Source: Candidatus Pantoea persica (GTDB taxonomy: Bacteria; Pseudomonadota; Gammaproteobacteria; Enterobacterales; Enterobacteriaceae). From it: a stretch of 64,000 nucleotides of DNA. The DNA is taken from positions 1-64,000 of the forward strand of contig NZ_SMDS01000017.1 in NCBI RefSeq assembly GCF_013753875.1. Reading direction: 5' to 3'. A program made the translations under genes and the position numbers. Positions 55,452 through 64,000 of this stretch are shown in pieces. Within the stretch, counting starts at the first letter, position 1. Each line of letters opens with the position of its first letter. The notes under the pieces were generated by a model, which made no database searches, was not told the DNA's origin, and was given only the letters and a program-made list of their open reading frames with translations.

Positions 55452-56381
55452 ATGTCACCACATCCCTGTATCGGGCGCTTCGCCCCCTCTCCTTCTGGCG
55501 ACCTTCACTTCGGCTCGCTGATCGCCGCTCTCAGCAGCTATCTCAGCGCGCGCGCGCAGCAGGGCCGTTGGCTGGTGCGCATGGAAGATATCGATCCGCC
55601 GCGCGAAGTCGCAGGCGCCGCCAGACGCATTCTGCATCAGCTGGAGCACTACGGCCTGCACTGGGACGGAGAGGTGCTGTGGCAGTCGCAGCGGCATGCG
55701 GCCTACCGCGAGGCGCTGGCCTGGCTGCAGGCGCACCGCCAGAGCTATTTCTGCACCTGCACCCGCCGTCGCATCCAGCAGATCGGCGGCTTTTACGACG
55801 GCCACTGCCGCGATCGTCATCTCGGACCTGAGCACGCCGCGCTGCGCCTGCGTCAGCATGCCCCAGTTTTCCGCTTTCACGATCGACTGCGCGGCGAACT
55901 TACGGTGGACGCACGGCTGGCACAGGAGGATTTTATCATCCATCGCCGCGACGGCCTGTTCGCCTACAATCTGGCGGTGGTGGTGGATGACCATTTTCAG
56001 GGCGTTACGGAGATCGTGCGCGGCGCCGATTTAATTAAGCCGACGGTGCGGCAGATTGCGCTCTATCAGCAGTTCGGCTGGCCGGTACCTGACTACCTGC
56101 ATATGCCGCTGGCGATCAACCCCGACGGCAACAAGCTGTCGAAGCAGAACCATGCGCCGTCGCTGCCCGACGGCGACCCGCGTCCGCTGCTGGTGCAGGC
56201 GCTGCGCTTCCTGAGGCAGCCGGTATCGGCGGGCTGGCGCGACGAAACGCAGGAGAAACTGCTGGAAAGCGCAGTAGTGCAGTGGAATATCGCTTTGATC
56301 CCCCAGCAGAACGCCCCGTTGGCGGCAAAGCCGACAACACCATTCTTAAATGATTCGCAACAGGCTATGATTAGCCGCTGA
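55452..56381 (+). CDS. gluQ: Glutamyl-Q tRNA(Asp) synthetase
   Basis: Attaches glutamate to queuosine in the anticodon of tRNA-Asp. It is 309 aa (E. coli 308). The N-terminal HIGH-like [10 protein letters not shown] and the KLSKQN signature near 235 are present, with a zinc-type CTC segment near 99-101 (YFCTCTRRR). The anticodon-binding domain of true GluRS is absent, as usual for this family. It lies between dksA and pcnB, as in E. coli. Intact. Confidence 0.95.
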   Translation: MSPHPCIGRFAPSPSGDLHFGSLIAALSSYLSARAQQGRWLVRMEDIDPPREVAGAARRILHQLEHYGLHWDGEVLWQSQRHAAYREALAWLQAHRQSYFCTCTRRRIQQIGGFYDGHCRDRHLGPEHAALRLRQHAPVFRFHDRLRGELTVDARLAQEDFIIHRRDGLFAYNLAVVVDDHFQGVTEIVRGADLIKPTVRQIALYQQFGWPVPDYLHMPLAINPDGNKLSKQNHAPSLPDGDPRPLLVQALRFLRQPVSAGWRDETQEKLLESAVVQWNIALIPQQNAPLAAKPTTPFLNDSQQAMISR

Positions 56382-56420
56382 TTTTATTTACACCACTTTA
56401 CGTCGCTGTCGAGGTGTCCC

Positions 56421-57800
56421 ATTTTTACTCGAGTTGCTAATTTTTGCCGGAAAGTCCTCATGCGTGATGAGGAGGCGCCCGTCGAGGTCGAAGCTGAGCG
56501 TCATCAGATGACCATTATCCCTCGTGAGAGCCATAACATCTCGCGCAAAGACATTAGCGAAAATGCCCTCAAGGTGCTCTATCGCCTGAATAAAGCGGGC
56601 TATGAAGCCTATCTGGTGGGCGGTGGCGTGCGCGACCTGCTGCTGGGTAAAAAGCCCAAGGATTTCGACGTCACCACCAACGCCACGCCAGAGCAGATGC
56701 GCAAGCTGTTTCGCAACTGCCGCCTGGTTGGGCGTCGCTTCCGTCTGGCGCACGTGATGTTTGGCCCCGAGGTGATCGAAGTAGCCACCTTCCGCGGACA
56801 CCATCAGGCAGAGGCCGAAGGCGAACTGGAAGAAGATCGCAATCTGTCGCAGCGCGCGCAGAGCGGCATGCTGCTGTGCGACAATATCTTCGGCTCAATC
56901 GAAGATGACGCGCAGCGCCGCGATCTGACCATCAACAGCCTCTACTACAATATCGCCGACTTTACCGTGCGCGACTACGTGGGCGGCCTGCAGGATCTAC
57001 AGCAGGGCATTATTCGCCTGATTGGCGACCCCGAGACGCGCTATCGCGAAGATCCGGTGCGCATGCTGCGCGTGGTGCGCTTCGCCGCCAAGCTGGAGAT
57101 GACCATCGCCGCGGAAACGGCGGAGCCGATCCCGCGCCTTGCGACGTTGCTGCGTGATATCCCGCCGGCGCGCCTGTTCGAAGAGTCGCTGAAGCTGCTG
57201 CAGGCGGGCTACGGCTACAGCACCTACCTCAAGCTGCGTGAATTCCAGCTGTTCCAGCCGCTCTTCCCGACCATTACGCGCAACTTCACCGAAAACGGCG
57301 ACAGCCCGATGGAGCTGATGGTGGCGCAGGTGTTGAAAAACACCGACACCCGTATCCAGAACGATATGCGCGTCAACCCGGCGTTCCTGTTTGCGGCGAT
57401 GTTCTGGTATCCACAGCTGGAAGCGGCGCAGCAGATCGCGCAGGAGAGCGGCCTGACCTACTACGACGCCTTCGCCATGGCGATGAACGACACGCTGGAT
57501 GAAGCGTGCCACGCGCTGGCGATCCCGAAACGCATCACCACGCTGATCCGCGATATCTGGCAGCTGCGCATGTCACGCCGCCACGGCAAGCGCGCCTGGA
57601 AGCTGATGGAGCATCCGAAATTCCGCGCCGCCTACGATCTGCTGGCGCTGCGCGCTGAAGTGGAGAAGAACCCGGAACTGATCCGCCTGACCCACTGGTG
57701 GGGCGAGTTCCAGGCGGCCGCGCCGACGCAGCAGAAAACCATGCTCAACACGCTGGGCGACGATTCGGCGCCGCGCCGCGACAGCCAGAACGCCTCGTGA
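56421..57800 (+). CDS. pcnB: Poly(A) polymerase I
   Basis: Adds poly(A) tails that promote RNA decay and controls ColE1-type plasmid copy number. I start it at ATT 56421 (reading [12 protein letters not shown]), 13 codons before the first ATG at 56460. That stretch is the conserved E. coli N-terminus, a GAGGTG ribosome site lies 5 nt upstream (56411-56416), and E. coli pcnB is known to begin with AUU. The result is 459 aa. The nucleotidyltransferase signature [10 protein letters not shown] is near 66-75, and the catalytic DFD is at 81-83. The Arg-rich tail of E. coli is shortened here to PRRDSQNAS. The stop overlaps folK. Confidence 0.9.
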   Translation: MFTRVANFCRKVLMRDEEAPVEVEAERHQMTIIPRESHNISRKDISENALKVLYRLNKAGYEAYLVGGGVRDLLLGKKPKDFDVTTNATPEQMRKLFRNCRLVGRRFRLAHVMFGPEVIEVATFRGHHQAEAEGELEEDRNLSQRAQSGMLLCDNIFGSIEDDAQRRDLTINSLYYNIADFTVRDYVGGLQDLQQGIIRLIGDPETRYREDPVRMLRVVRFAAKLEMTIAAETAEPIPRLATLLRDIPPARLFEESLKLLQAGYGYSTYLKLREFQLFQPLFPTITRNFTENGDSPMELMVAQVLKNTDTRIQNDMRVNPAFLFAAMFWYPQLEAAQQIAQESGLTYYDAFAMAMNDTLDEACHALAIPKRITTLIRDIWQLRMSRRHGKRAWKLMEHPKFRAAYDLLALRAEVEKNPELIRLTHWWGEFQAAAPTQQKTMLNTLGDDSAPRRDSQNAS

Positions 57801-58282
57801 CCCGCGCCTACCTTGCGCTCGGCAGCAACCTTGCCGATCCGCTGCAGCAGGTCGACGCGGCGCTGCGGGCGCTGGACGCGCTTCCGGACACCACGCGCGT
57901 CGCCACCTCCGCCTTCTACCGCACGCCGCCCTACGGCCCGCCGAACCAGCCGGACTACCTGAACGCGGCGGTGGCGCTGGAGACGGCGCTTGCGCCGAAG
58001 GCGCTGCTGGATCATACCCAGCGCATCGAGCTGGAGCACGGCCGCGTGCGCAAATCGGAGCGCTGGGGCCCACGCACGCTTGATATCGACATCATGCTGT
58101 TCGGCCAGCTCAGCCTCAACACGCCGCGCCTGATTGTGCCGCACTACGATATGTACAACCGCGCCTTTATGCTGGTGCCGCTGCTGGAGCTGGCGCCCGA
58201 CGCCGCGCTGCCGGACGGCCAAGCGCTGCGCGACCTGCTGGCTCGCCTCGACGCCAGTGCCATTCGCCCCTGGCGCAGCTGA
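57797..58282 (+). CDS. folK: 6-hydroxymethyl-7,8-dihydropterin pyrophosphokinase
   Basis: Pyrophosphoryl transfer step of folate synthesis. The start is GTG 57797, overlapping the pcnB TGA (GTGA) and followed by [14 protein letters not shown], the family N-terminus; this gives 161 aa (E. coli 159). The HPPK signature [13 protein letters not shown] is complete. An in-frame reading from 57698 would lie inside pcnB. The two genes are probably translationally coupled. Confidence 0.95.
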   Translation: MTRAYLALGSNLADPLQQVDAALRALDALPDTTRVATSAFYRTPPYGPPNQPDYLNAAVALETALAPKALLDHTQRIELEHGRVRKSERWGPRTLDIDIMLFGQLSLNTPRLIVPHYDMYNRAFMLVPLLELAPDAALPDGQALRDLLARLDASAIRPWRS

Positions 58283-58371
58283 GGCCGCGCATGATTCGCA
58301 CGCGGAACATTTCGATCTCCGCCGCTATCCAGTACACTGCGCCCATCTGAAATACCTAAGTTGAGAGCGCA

Positions 58372-59166
58372 ATGAAACCTACCACTATTTCTCACCTGCG
58401 TCAGTGGAAAGCGAGCGGACGCAAGTTCGCCGCGCTGACCGCCTACGACTTCAGCTTCGCCCGCCTGTTCGCCAACGAAGGCGTCCAGGTGATGCTGATT
58501 GGCGATTCGCTCGGCATGACCGTGCAGGGCCATGAGTCGACGCTGCCGGTGACGGTCGCCGATATCGCCTACCACACCGCTGCCGTGCGCCGCGGCGCGC
58601 CGCAGGCGCTGGTGATGGCTGACCTGCCCTTTATGAGCTACAGCACGCCGCAGCAAACCTTTGACAGTGCCGCGCAGCTGATGCGCGCCGGCGCCAATAT
58701 AGTGAAGCTAGAGGGCGGCGAATGGCTGGCGGAGACGGTGCGCATGCTGACCGAGCGCGCGGTGCCGGTGTGCGGCCATCTCGGCCTGACGCCGCAGTCG
58801 GTGAACATCTTCGGCGGCTATAAGGTGCAGGGGCGCGACGAAGCGGCGGCCGAGCGGCTGCTGGCGGACGCGCTGGCACTGGAAGCGGCCGGCGCGCAGC
58901 TGATGGTGCTGGAGTGCGTGCCGGTGGCACTGGCGCAGCGCATCACCGAGGCACTCGCCATTCCGGTAATCGGCATCGGCGCGAGCAACGTCACCAACGG
59001 CCAGATTCTGGTGATGCATGACGCCTTCGGCATTACCGGCGGCCATATCCCGAAATTCGCCAAAAACTTCCTTGCCGAGGCGGGCGACATCCGCACCGCT
59101 ATCCGTCACTATATTGGCGAAGTCGAAGCGGGAACCTATCCTGCGGCTGAACACAGTTTCCAGTAA
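58372..59166 (+). CDS. panB: 3-methyl-2-oxobutanoate hydroxymethyltransferase
   Basis: First step of pantoate synthesis, using methylenetetrahydrofolate. It is 264 aa, the E. coli length. The [12 protein letters not shown] start, [10 protein letters not shown] metal/substrate motif and KLEGGEW motif are present. The panBC operon follows folK, tying folate and pantothenate supply. Intact. Confidence 0.97.
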   Translation: MKPTTISHLRQWKASGRKFAALTAYDFSFARLFANEGVQVMLIGDSLGMTVQGHESTLPVTVADIAYHTAAVRRGAPQALVMADLPFMSYSTPQQTFDSAAQLMRAGANIVKLEGGEWLAETVRMLTERAVPVCGHLGLTPQSVNIFGGYKVQGRDEAAAERLLADALALEAAGAQLMVLECVPVALAQRITEALAIPVIGIGASNVTNGQILVMHDAFGITGGHIPKFAKNFLAEAGDIRTAIRHYIGEVEAGTYPAAEHSFQ

Positions 59167-59181
59167 ACCAGGAGCCTTACC

Positions 59182-60036
59182 GTGCTGATCATTGAAACGC
59201 TGCCGATGCTGCGCCATGAAATTCGTCGCTGGCGTCAGACAGGAAAACGCATCGCGCTGGTGCCGACCATGGGCAATCTGCATGAGGGTCATCTGACGCT
59301 GGTGGACGAAGCGCGCGAGCGCGGCGACATCGTCGTGGTGTCGATCTTCGTCAACTCGATGCAGTTTGACCGCGCAGACGATCTGGCGCGCTATCCGCGC
59401 ACGCTGCAGGAAGACTGCGAGAAGCTCAATCGCCACGGCGTCGACGTGGTGTTCGCGCCTGCCCCCGCCGAGGTCTATCCCCACGAGTTGGCGGACCAGA
59501 CCTTCGTCGAGGTGCCGGTGCTCTCGTCGCTGCTGGAGGGCGCAAGCCGTCCTGGCCACTTCCGCGGCGTCGCCACTATCGTCAGCAAGCTGTTTAATCT
59601 TGTGCAGCCTGATATCGCCTGCTTCGGCGAAAAGGATTTTCAGCAGCTGGCGATTATCCGCAAAATGGTGGTGGATATGGGCTTCGATATCGAGATTGTC
59701 GGCGTGCCGACGGTGCGCGCCAAAGATGGTCTGGCGCTCAGCTCGCGCAACGGCTACCTCAGCGCCGAGGAGCGCAAACTGGCGCCCGCGCTGGCGCAGG
59801 TGATGAACAGCATGGCGGCGCGCCTCGCCAGCGGCGAGCGCCATATTGAGGAGATTATCGAGGCCGCCGAGGCAGCGCTCAGCGAGAAAGGGCTACGTCC
59901 CGACGGACTGGCGATTTGCGACGCCGAGACGCTGCAGCCGCTGACGGTCGAGAGCCGGCGCGCGGTCATTCTAATGGCCGCCTGGCTGGGCAATGCGCGT
60001 CTTATTGATAACCAACAGGTCGACCTTACGCAGTAA
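59182..60036 (+). CDS. panC: Pantothenate synthetase
   Basis: Joins pantoate and beta-alanine with ATP to make pantothenate. It is 284 aa (E. coli 283). The N-terminal [12 protein letters not shown] (HIGH-like) motif and the [14 protein letters not shown] (KMSKS-like) motif are complete. It lies 15 bp after panB. It is intact although the neighbouring gene for beta-alanine supply is broken. Confidence 0.97.
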   Translation: MLIIETLPMLRHEIRRWRQTGKRIALVPTMGNLHEGHLTLVDEARERGDIVVVSIFVNSMQFDRADDLARYPRTLQEDCEKLNRHGVDVVFAPAPAEVYPHELADQTFVEVPVLSSLLEGASRPGHFRGVATIVSKLFNLVQPDIACFGEKDFQQLAIIRKMVVDMGFDIEIVGVPTVRAKDGLALSSRNGYLSAEERKLAPALAQVMNSMAARLASGERHIEEIIEAAEAALSEKGLRPDGLAICDAETLQPLTVESRRAVILMAAWLGNARLIDNQQVDLTQ

Positions 60037-60076
60037 GTGAGGTCGTTTTCAGGCAGAACAACAAGGTGTTCCGGTT

Positions 60077-60457
60077 ATAATTCGTACCGTTTTACAGGGC
60101 AAGCTGCACCGAGTGAAGGTGACCCAGGCGGATTTAAACTATGAGGGTTCCTGCGCTATCGATCAGGATTTTCTCGACGCTTCCGGCATCCTTCAGTATG
60201 AAGCCATCGATATTTATAACGTTACCAACGGCCAGCGCTTTTCGACTTATGCCATCGCCGCCGAGCGCGGCTTGAAAATCATTTCGGTGAACGGCGCGGC
60301 GGCCCGCTGCGTCTGTGAAGGCGATATTCTGATTATCTGCTCTTACGTGCAGGTTGAGGATGCCGAAGCGCGCCAGTAGCAACCGAAAGTCGCCTATTTC
60401 GAAGGCGACAATCAGATGAAGCGGCTGGCGGAAGCGGTGCCGGTGCAGATCGCCTGA
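60077..60457 (+). pseudogene. panD: Aspartate 1-decarboxylase, start codon lost and amber mutated
   Basis: Pyruvoyl enzyme making beta-alanine from aspartate. The 381-bp span is exactly 126 codons plus stop, as in E. coli. Codon 1 is ATA (60077-60079) instead of ATG, with the ribosome site AAGGTG still upstream. Codon 101 is TAG (60377-60379) where the family has Trp. The self-cleavage site Gly24-Ser25 (YEGSCAID) is intact. The next usable start (GTG 60113) would remove the first 12 residues of the beta-chain, and the amber removes the last 25. Functional enzyme is unlikely unless AUA initiation and amber readthrough both occur. Confidence 0.88.
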
Positions 60458-60462
60458 CCTGC

Positions 60463-60496
60463 GGCGGAACGCCTGAACGGCGTTCCGCCTCTTCTT
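60463..60496 (+). terminator. Terminator after panD
   Basis: Strong 11-bp stem GGCGGAACGCC / GGCGTTCCGCC with a TGAAC loop, followed by TCTTCTT. It lies between panD and the convergent acyltransferase remnant. Confidence 0.75.
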
Positions 60497-60497
60497 G

Positions 60498-61431
60498 CTA
60501 TACCGTTTTCACTCGCGCCGCCTGCTTCAAGCTGAACAGGAGCCGCATCAGGCAAAGCGTCCAGGGCATCGCCAGCCCCGTCACGAACGCCAGCACGAAC
60601 TTCAGGTCGTGGCTCCACGGCGACGGGCCATTCAGCTTGACGATCTTGCTGAAGAACTGAATCGCCAGATAGTGCGGCAGGTAAAAGACGATAGAGTTGA
60701 CCCCCACGTAAAACACCAGACGCGAACGCAGCTTCACCGCCAGCCAGACAAACAGCGGCACCGCCATGGTTAGGTTAATCGTCGAGAGTGCGATAAAGCT
60801 GATCAGCGACAGCGCCAGAATCGCGCCGTTTTGCGCCAGCTGCGGAATGTCAGCCTGCTTGCGCACCAGTAGATCACCCAGATTAAAGAAAAGGTAGAGC
60901 GATTTATTGACGTGCGCGTTATCGAAGCTGGAGAACATGCTGGTGCCGTCGATGGCGGGCAGCAGATAGCTGGCGGCCAGAAACGCGGGCAATACGATAT
61001 AGGGTGGCAGCTGACGGACAAACACTATCGCAATAAAAAATAGGAATAACGAGTGCAGGAACCAGGTAATATCGCCGCCGCTCAGGTGCATCATAATAAT
61101 ATTCCGCGGCGACTGCGGCGTATTCGCCATCAAGCTAAAGGCTATTTTCAGACCACCATAGACCAAGCGTCCAGACAATAAACGGATAAAAAATTCTCTT
61201 TATTTTATTGTTAATGAATGGTACGAATCCCTTTCTCAGTGCGGTATCCATAAACAGACCGGAAATAAAGAGCATCAAACCAAGACACACCGGCGCAAAC
61301 AGTTGATTCAACGTATCAGTCACGCCGGTAAAATGACTGACATCCCCTTTCACCGCGATGGTAATGTGAAATAAAATGACCGCAAGTACGCTCATGCTGC
61401 GTAGATTGTCTACCCACGTAATTCGATTCAT
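60498..61431 (-). pseudogene. Membrane acyltransferase 3 family protein, frameshifted
   Basis: The start ATG 61429-61431 gives MNRITWVDNLRSMSVLAVI, the typical N-terminus of OatA/Wzi-type acyltransferase 3 proteins with their conserved first helix. The frame breaks near 61160 (after FYPFIVWTL), and the other frame continues VYGGLKIAF through about eight hydrophobic segments to the end at 60498. Such proteins O-acetylate surface sugars. The substrate cannot be told. One frameshift is visible; the rest reads cleanly, so loss looks recent. Confidence 0.85.
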
Positions 61432-61851
61432 TTGTTTACCCTGCTTGCAGAAAAAAAACCAACATGTGCCACACATGGGGCATTTAAATCCATATGTAAG
61501 ACGCTCTGTATATTGTCAGTATTGCGTAAAGGAATTATCTCCCTTACAAGCAGAAACAGACAAGGGTAAACATGGATGAAAAACATCCATTTCTTAACAT
61601 TCTAATGAACAAAGATTTCATTTTGCGACTAAAAGTGATTATCAGATTATTACTTGGTATACGCAGAGATTTGACATAGCGCGAGTAATAAGCGCAGCCA
61701 GTGTCCGCTAGATAAAAAATGTCGGTGTTTGTTTAGATTATTTTTAAATATAATCAGATTCCTCTCAGTTATATCTGACAATCAGAGATAAGCTGTCGGA
61801 ATATTCAGATAAAGGGTTATTTGGCTGCGCTAATGAGGGTAAAGTGGATAG
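61432..61851. other. AT-rich intergenic region
   Basis: About 420 bp with clearly lower GC than the surroundings and no convincing gene. It should hold the promoter of the acyltransferase. A small palindrome CATGTG-CCA-CACATG lies at 61463-61477, possibly a regulator site. I see no tRNA or known RNA motif, and no insertion sequence ends. Confidence 0.5.
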
Positions 61852-61888
61852 AAATAAAAACGCCCCAGGCTGTTTAAGCCTCGGGGCG
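61852..61888 (-). terminator. Terminator after yadH
   Basis: The minus strand forms CGCCCCgAGGC / GCCTgGGGCG with a short loop, followed by TTTTTATTTC. It is the end of the former yadGH operon. Confidence 0.8.
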
Positions 61889-61958
61889 CTTTGCTGACGG
61901 GCTAATGCAGGTTTATTCGCCGCCGCGCCGCCACGCGGCGCTTAAGCAGACCGCCCGA

Positions 61959-62575
61959 TCAGGTACACAGCCCGCGGCCGCGCTGAATCAGCACGTAGAA
62001 GACCAGGATAAAGGGAATAAGCACCGACAGGGTCAACGCCGGCGGCACGTCATTAATGCCGAGGAAGCCGAAGCGGAAGGAACTGATCATATAGACGATC
62101 GGGTTCAGCTTCGACACCGCCTGCCAGAACGGCAGCGACAGCGAGTAGAAGACGCCGCCCAGGTAGGTCAGCGGCGTCAGCACAAAGGTCGGGATCAGGC
62201 TGATATCGTCAAAGGTGCATGCAAAAACGGCGTTCAGTAGCCCGGCGAGCGAGAAGAGAATCGCCGTCAGCAGCAGCGTCAGCGCCACCAGCAGCTCCTC
62301 AATATTGTGCTGGAACTTGGCGCTGAAAAACGATGAGGCGACGTTGGCGTAAGCGTTGGTGATCACTGCTATCATATCAGCGCCGGCACGATAAACTGCA
62401 TATAGCTGAAGCCGTGCATATCGCCGATGCGCGAACCGATCAGGTTGCCGAAGATAATAAAGTAGAGCGTCATGGTGATCACTGGCGGCACCAGCGTCTG
62501 GATCCAGATACGCGCGAAACGGTTGATATCTTTAGCCCAGATGCTTTTCAGCGCTACCCAGTACAAATGTGTCAT
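61959..62575 (-). pseudogene. yadH: ABC-2 type transport permease YadH, broken
   Basis: Permease partner of YadG in an exporter of unknown substrate, normally 256 aa. ATG 62573-62575 gives an intact first 67 codons (MTHLYWVALKSIWAKD and so on). A short deletion near 62372 then shifts the frame. Downstream an in-frame loss of about 44 codons joins ELLVA to LTLLLTA, probably between short repeats of GTGGC type, and a few codons are missing before FWQAVSKLNP. The end at TGA 61959-61961 is ancestral. Confidence 0.9.
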
Positions 62576-63487
62576 GCTTTGCCTCCTTTTTGCTCTTCAC
62601 CAGGCTGACAAACAGCTCTTCCAGGCGGTTCGCTTTGTTACGCATGCTCAACACCTGCACACCCTGCGCGCTGAGCTGATTGAGCACGTTGTTCAGCCCC
62701 TGCTCGCGTATCACTTCCACTTCCAGAGTCGCAGTATCCACCAGACTATACTGAAACCCTTCCAGAGTCGGCGGCGTACTGCCCGGCGCCAGATCGAGAA
62801 TAAAGGTCTCCGATTTCAGCTTGGCCAGCAGCCCCTTCGAGGTGTTCTCCACTAACTCGCCGCTCTGGATGATGCCGATATTGCGGTATAGCATCTCCGC
62901 CTCTTCCGGATAATGGGTGGTGAGGATAATGGTGGTGCCTTTTTCATTCAGCTCTTTAAGGAAGGTCCACATGGAGCGGCGCAGCTCAATATCCTCCCCT
63001 GCCGTCGGCTCGTCGAGGATCAGCAGCTTCAGCTCATGCATCAGCGCGCGGGCGATCATCAGACGGCGCTTCATGCCGCCAGAGAGCATGCGCGCGCGCT
63101 CGTTGCGTTTGCCCCACAGATCGAGCTGCGTCAGTAGTTTTCCGCACGCTGCAGCGCATCGCGGCGCTCCACGCCATAGTAGCCCGCCTAGTTCACCACA
63201 ATCTGCAGCACGGTTTCAAAGGGATTGAAGTTAAATTCCTGCGGCACCAGGCCAAGCTGGCGTTTGGCGTTGACCACCTAGTTTTCCAGGTCGTAGCCGA
63301 AGACGCGCACGCTGCCGGCCGTTTTGTTCACCAGCGAACAGATGATCCCGATGGTGGTTGATTTACCCGCGCCGTTCGTCCCCAGCAGCGCATAAAAATC
63401 GCCGGCTTCGACATTGAGATCGATTCCTTTTAGGCCTGTACGCTGCCGGAATAGGTCTTGGTCAGCCGGGAAAGTTCCAGAGTGCAT
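62572..63487 (-). pseudogene. yadG: ABC-2 type transporter ATPase YadG, broken
   Basis: ATPase of the YadGH exporter, normally about 308 aa. From ATG 63485-63487 a one-base loss near 63435 (before GIDLNVEAGD) breaks the frame. Ambers stand at 63278-63280 and 63188-63190 (CAG to TAG). Another shift lies near 63137. Walker A reads GTNGAGKST, the signature LSGGMKRRL and Walker B LLILDEP are readable. The last codons are shifted in an A/G-rich run, so the original stop (TGA overlapping the yadH ATG) is now out of frame. Confidence 0.92.
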
Positions 63488-63577
63488 AAGTCATTCCGAT
63501 TCCATATCCTGTTTTTGTGTCGATGTGTCGCATTGGACAAAGCAAGCCGCTGGCTGACGTCGCCGCAACGCTGCTAT

Positions 63578-63865
63578 TTATGATGAGCCACCCTGAGCGT
63601 AAAATCTTCTTGGTTGGGCACTTTTTTGCGGAGGCGAAGGCTGAACTCCAGAGTCGTAGCTAAAGGCGGTCATAAAATCGACTTCGTGAGGCACCTCGAC
63701 GGCGCGGCAGAGATCGGCCATAAACATAAAGGAGTCGCGCAGCAGTCCGACCAGCACCATTTCGCTGCCGCTGTCGCGGTAGCGATCGGAAATCTCTTTG
63801 CCCAGTTCGGCAATACGCGTCGCGATCGCCGCTTCGGAAATCATCACTTCAACAGTATGTTTCAA
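63578..63865 (-). pseudogene. hpt: 5' stub of hypoxanthine phosphoribosyltransferase fused to foreign sequence
   Basis: ATG 63863-63865 starts [20 protein letters not shown], clearly Hpt, and agreement continues for about 71 codons to [10 protein letters not shown]. From about 63652 the sequence is unrelated ([17 protein letters not shown]) and stops at 63578. The PRPP-binding loop and the rest of the 178-aa enzyme are gone. In E. coli hpt is followed by can (carbonic anhydrase), then yadG; here yadG follows at once, so can is lost too. The open frame may be translated but cannot be an active transferase. Confidence 0.85.
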
Positions 63866-64000
63866 AACCTGTACTTCTCGTTGATGTTAAAGGTATCGTC
63901 CATCCTCAGAAGCGGATGAACAGCGTGAACCCGCTCAGATTTGAACGGGCAGCGATGGGCAAGAGAGTATCACAGCTTGCCGGACGCGGCGAGATGCCGC
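63866..64000. other. Upstream region of the hpt stub, window edge
   Basis: 135 bp with no gene that I can see. It should contain the hpt promoter and leader. A hairpin-like GAACCCGCTCAGATTTGAACGGG segment lies near 63919-63941. Confidence 0.4.

Noticed and set aside
60113..60379. panD as an intact 88-codon gene from GTG 60113
   Set aside because: It would lack the first 12 residues of the beta-chain and the last 25 residues; the full 126-codon ancestral span is clear from 60077 to 60457.
63526..63660. Plus-strand frame across the hpt junction as a transposase or can remnant
   Set aside because: The reading (MCRIGQSKPLADVAATLLF and onward) matches neither carbonic anhydrase nor a transposase family I know, and no inverted repeats flank it.

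Overview
The window is a chromosomal segment of a gammaproteobacterium of the order Enterobacterales. Gene order follows the E. coli rrsH-gmhB-metNIQ-rcsF to yadGH-hpt region almost gene for gene (printed here in reverse orientation). High GC content, the ldcC/dgt/cdaR/fhu content and the protein sequences suggest an Erwinia/Pantoea/Mixta-like genus. That genus call is an inference from resemblance; no database was searched.

Layout. 1-1920: 16S rRNA gene (minus strand) with leader, boxA, P2 and P1 promoters; the rest of the rrn operon lies off the left edge. 1970-9341: gmhB, a MetJ operator, the decayed metNIQ operon, rcsF, a truncated trmO, proS, arfB, yaeP and rof. 9383-11443: a cytochrome c remnant, tilS and a broken yaeR. 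11530-33440 (minus strand): an intact core block of ldcC, accA, dnaE, rnhB, lpxB, lpxA, fabZ, lpxD, skp, bamA, rseP, cdsA, uppS, dxr, frr, pyrH, tsf and rpsB. These make lipid A, fatty acids, phospholipid and undecaprenyl precursors, fold outer membrane proteins, replicate DNA and build the ribosome. 33812-46218: map, glnD, dapD, broken cdaR, degP, dgt, mtnN, broken btuF, a small exported protein, erpA and hemL. 46262-50784: the whole ferrichrome operon fhuACDB as pseudogenes. 50984-60457: mrcB, hrpB and thpR scraps, broken sfsA, dksA, gluQ, pcnB, folK, panB, panC and broken panD. 60498-64000: a broken acyltransferase, broken yadH and yadG, and a 5' stub of hpt fused to foreign sequence, with can missing.

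The main biological message is recent, selective gene decay. About twenty genes for uptake (methionine, ferrichrome, B12), regulation, RNA modification, salvage and envelope decoration carry nonsense codons, frameshifts or deletions. Replication, translation, envelope and cofactor genes between them are intact. Sequence identity is still high enough to read each ancestral frame, and several regulatory sites (MetJ boxes, a Fur-like site, terminators) outlast the genes they served. This is the pattern of a recently host-restricted bacterium, for example a young insect symbiont; that lifestyle is inferred. The loss of panD with panB and panC kept could mean that beta-alanine comes from outside while the cell still makes pantothenate.

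I saw no insertion sequence, prophage, CRISPR array, defence island or biosynthetic cluster, and nothing I would call a new molecular system. The most unusual items are the amber-skewed nonsense mutations, the panD lesion, the fhuB deletion between its duplicated halves, the in-frame hexanucleotide repeat in glnD, and the hrpB/thpR and hpt/can deletion junctions.
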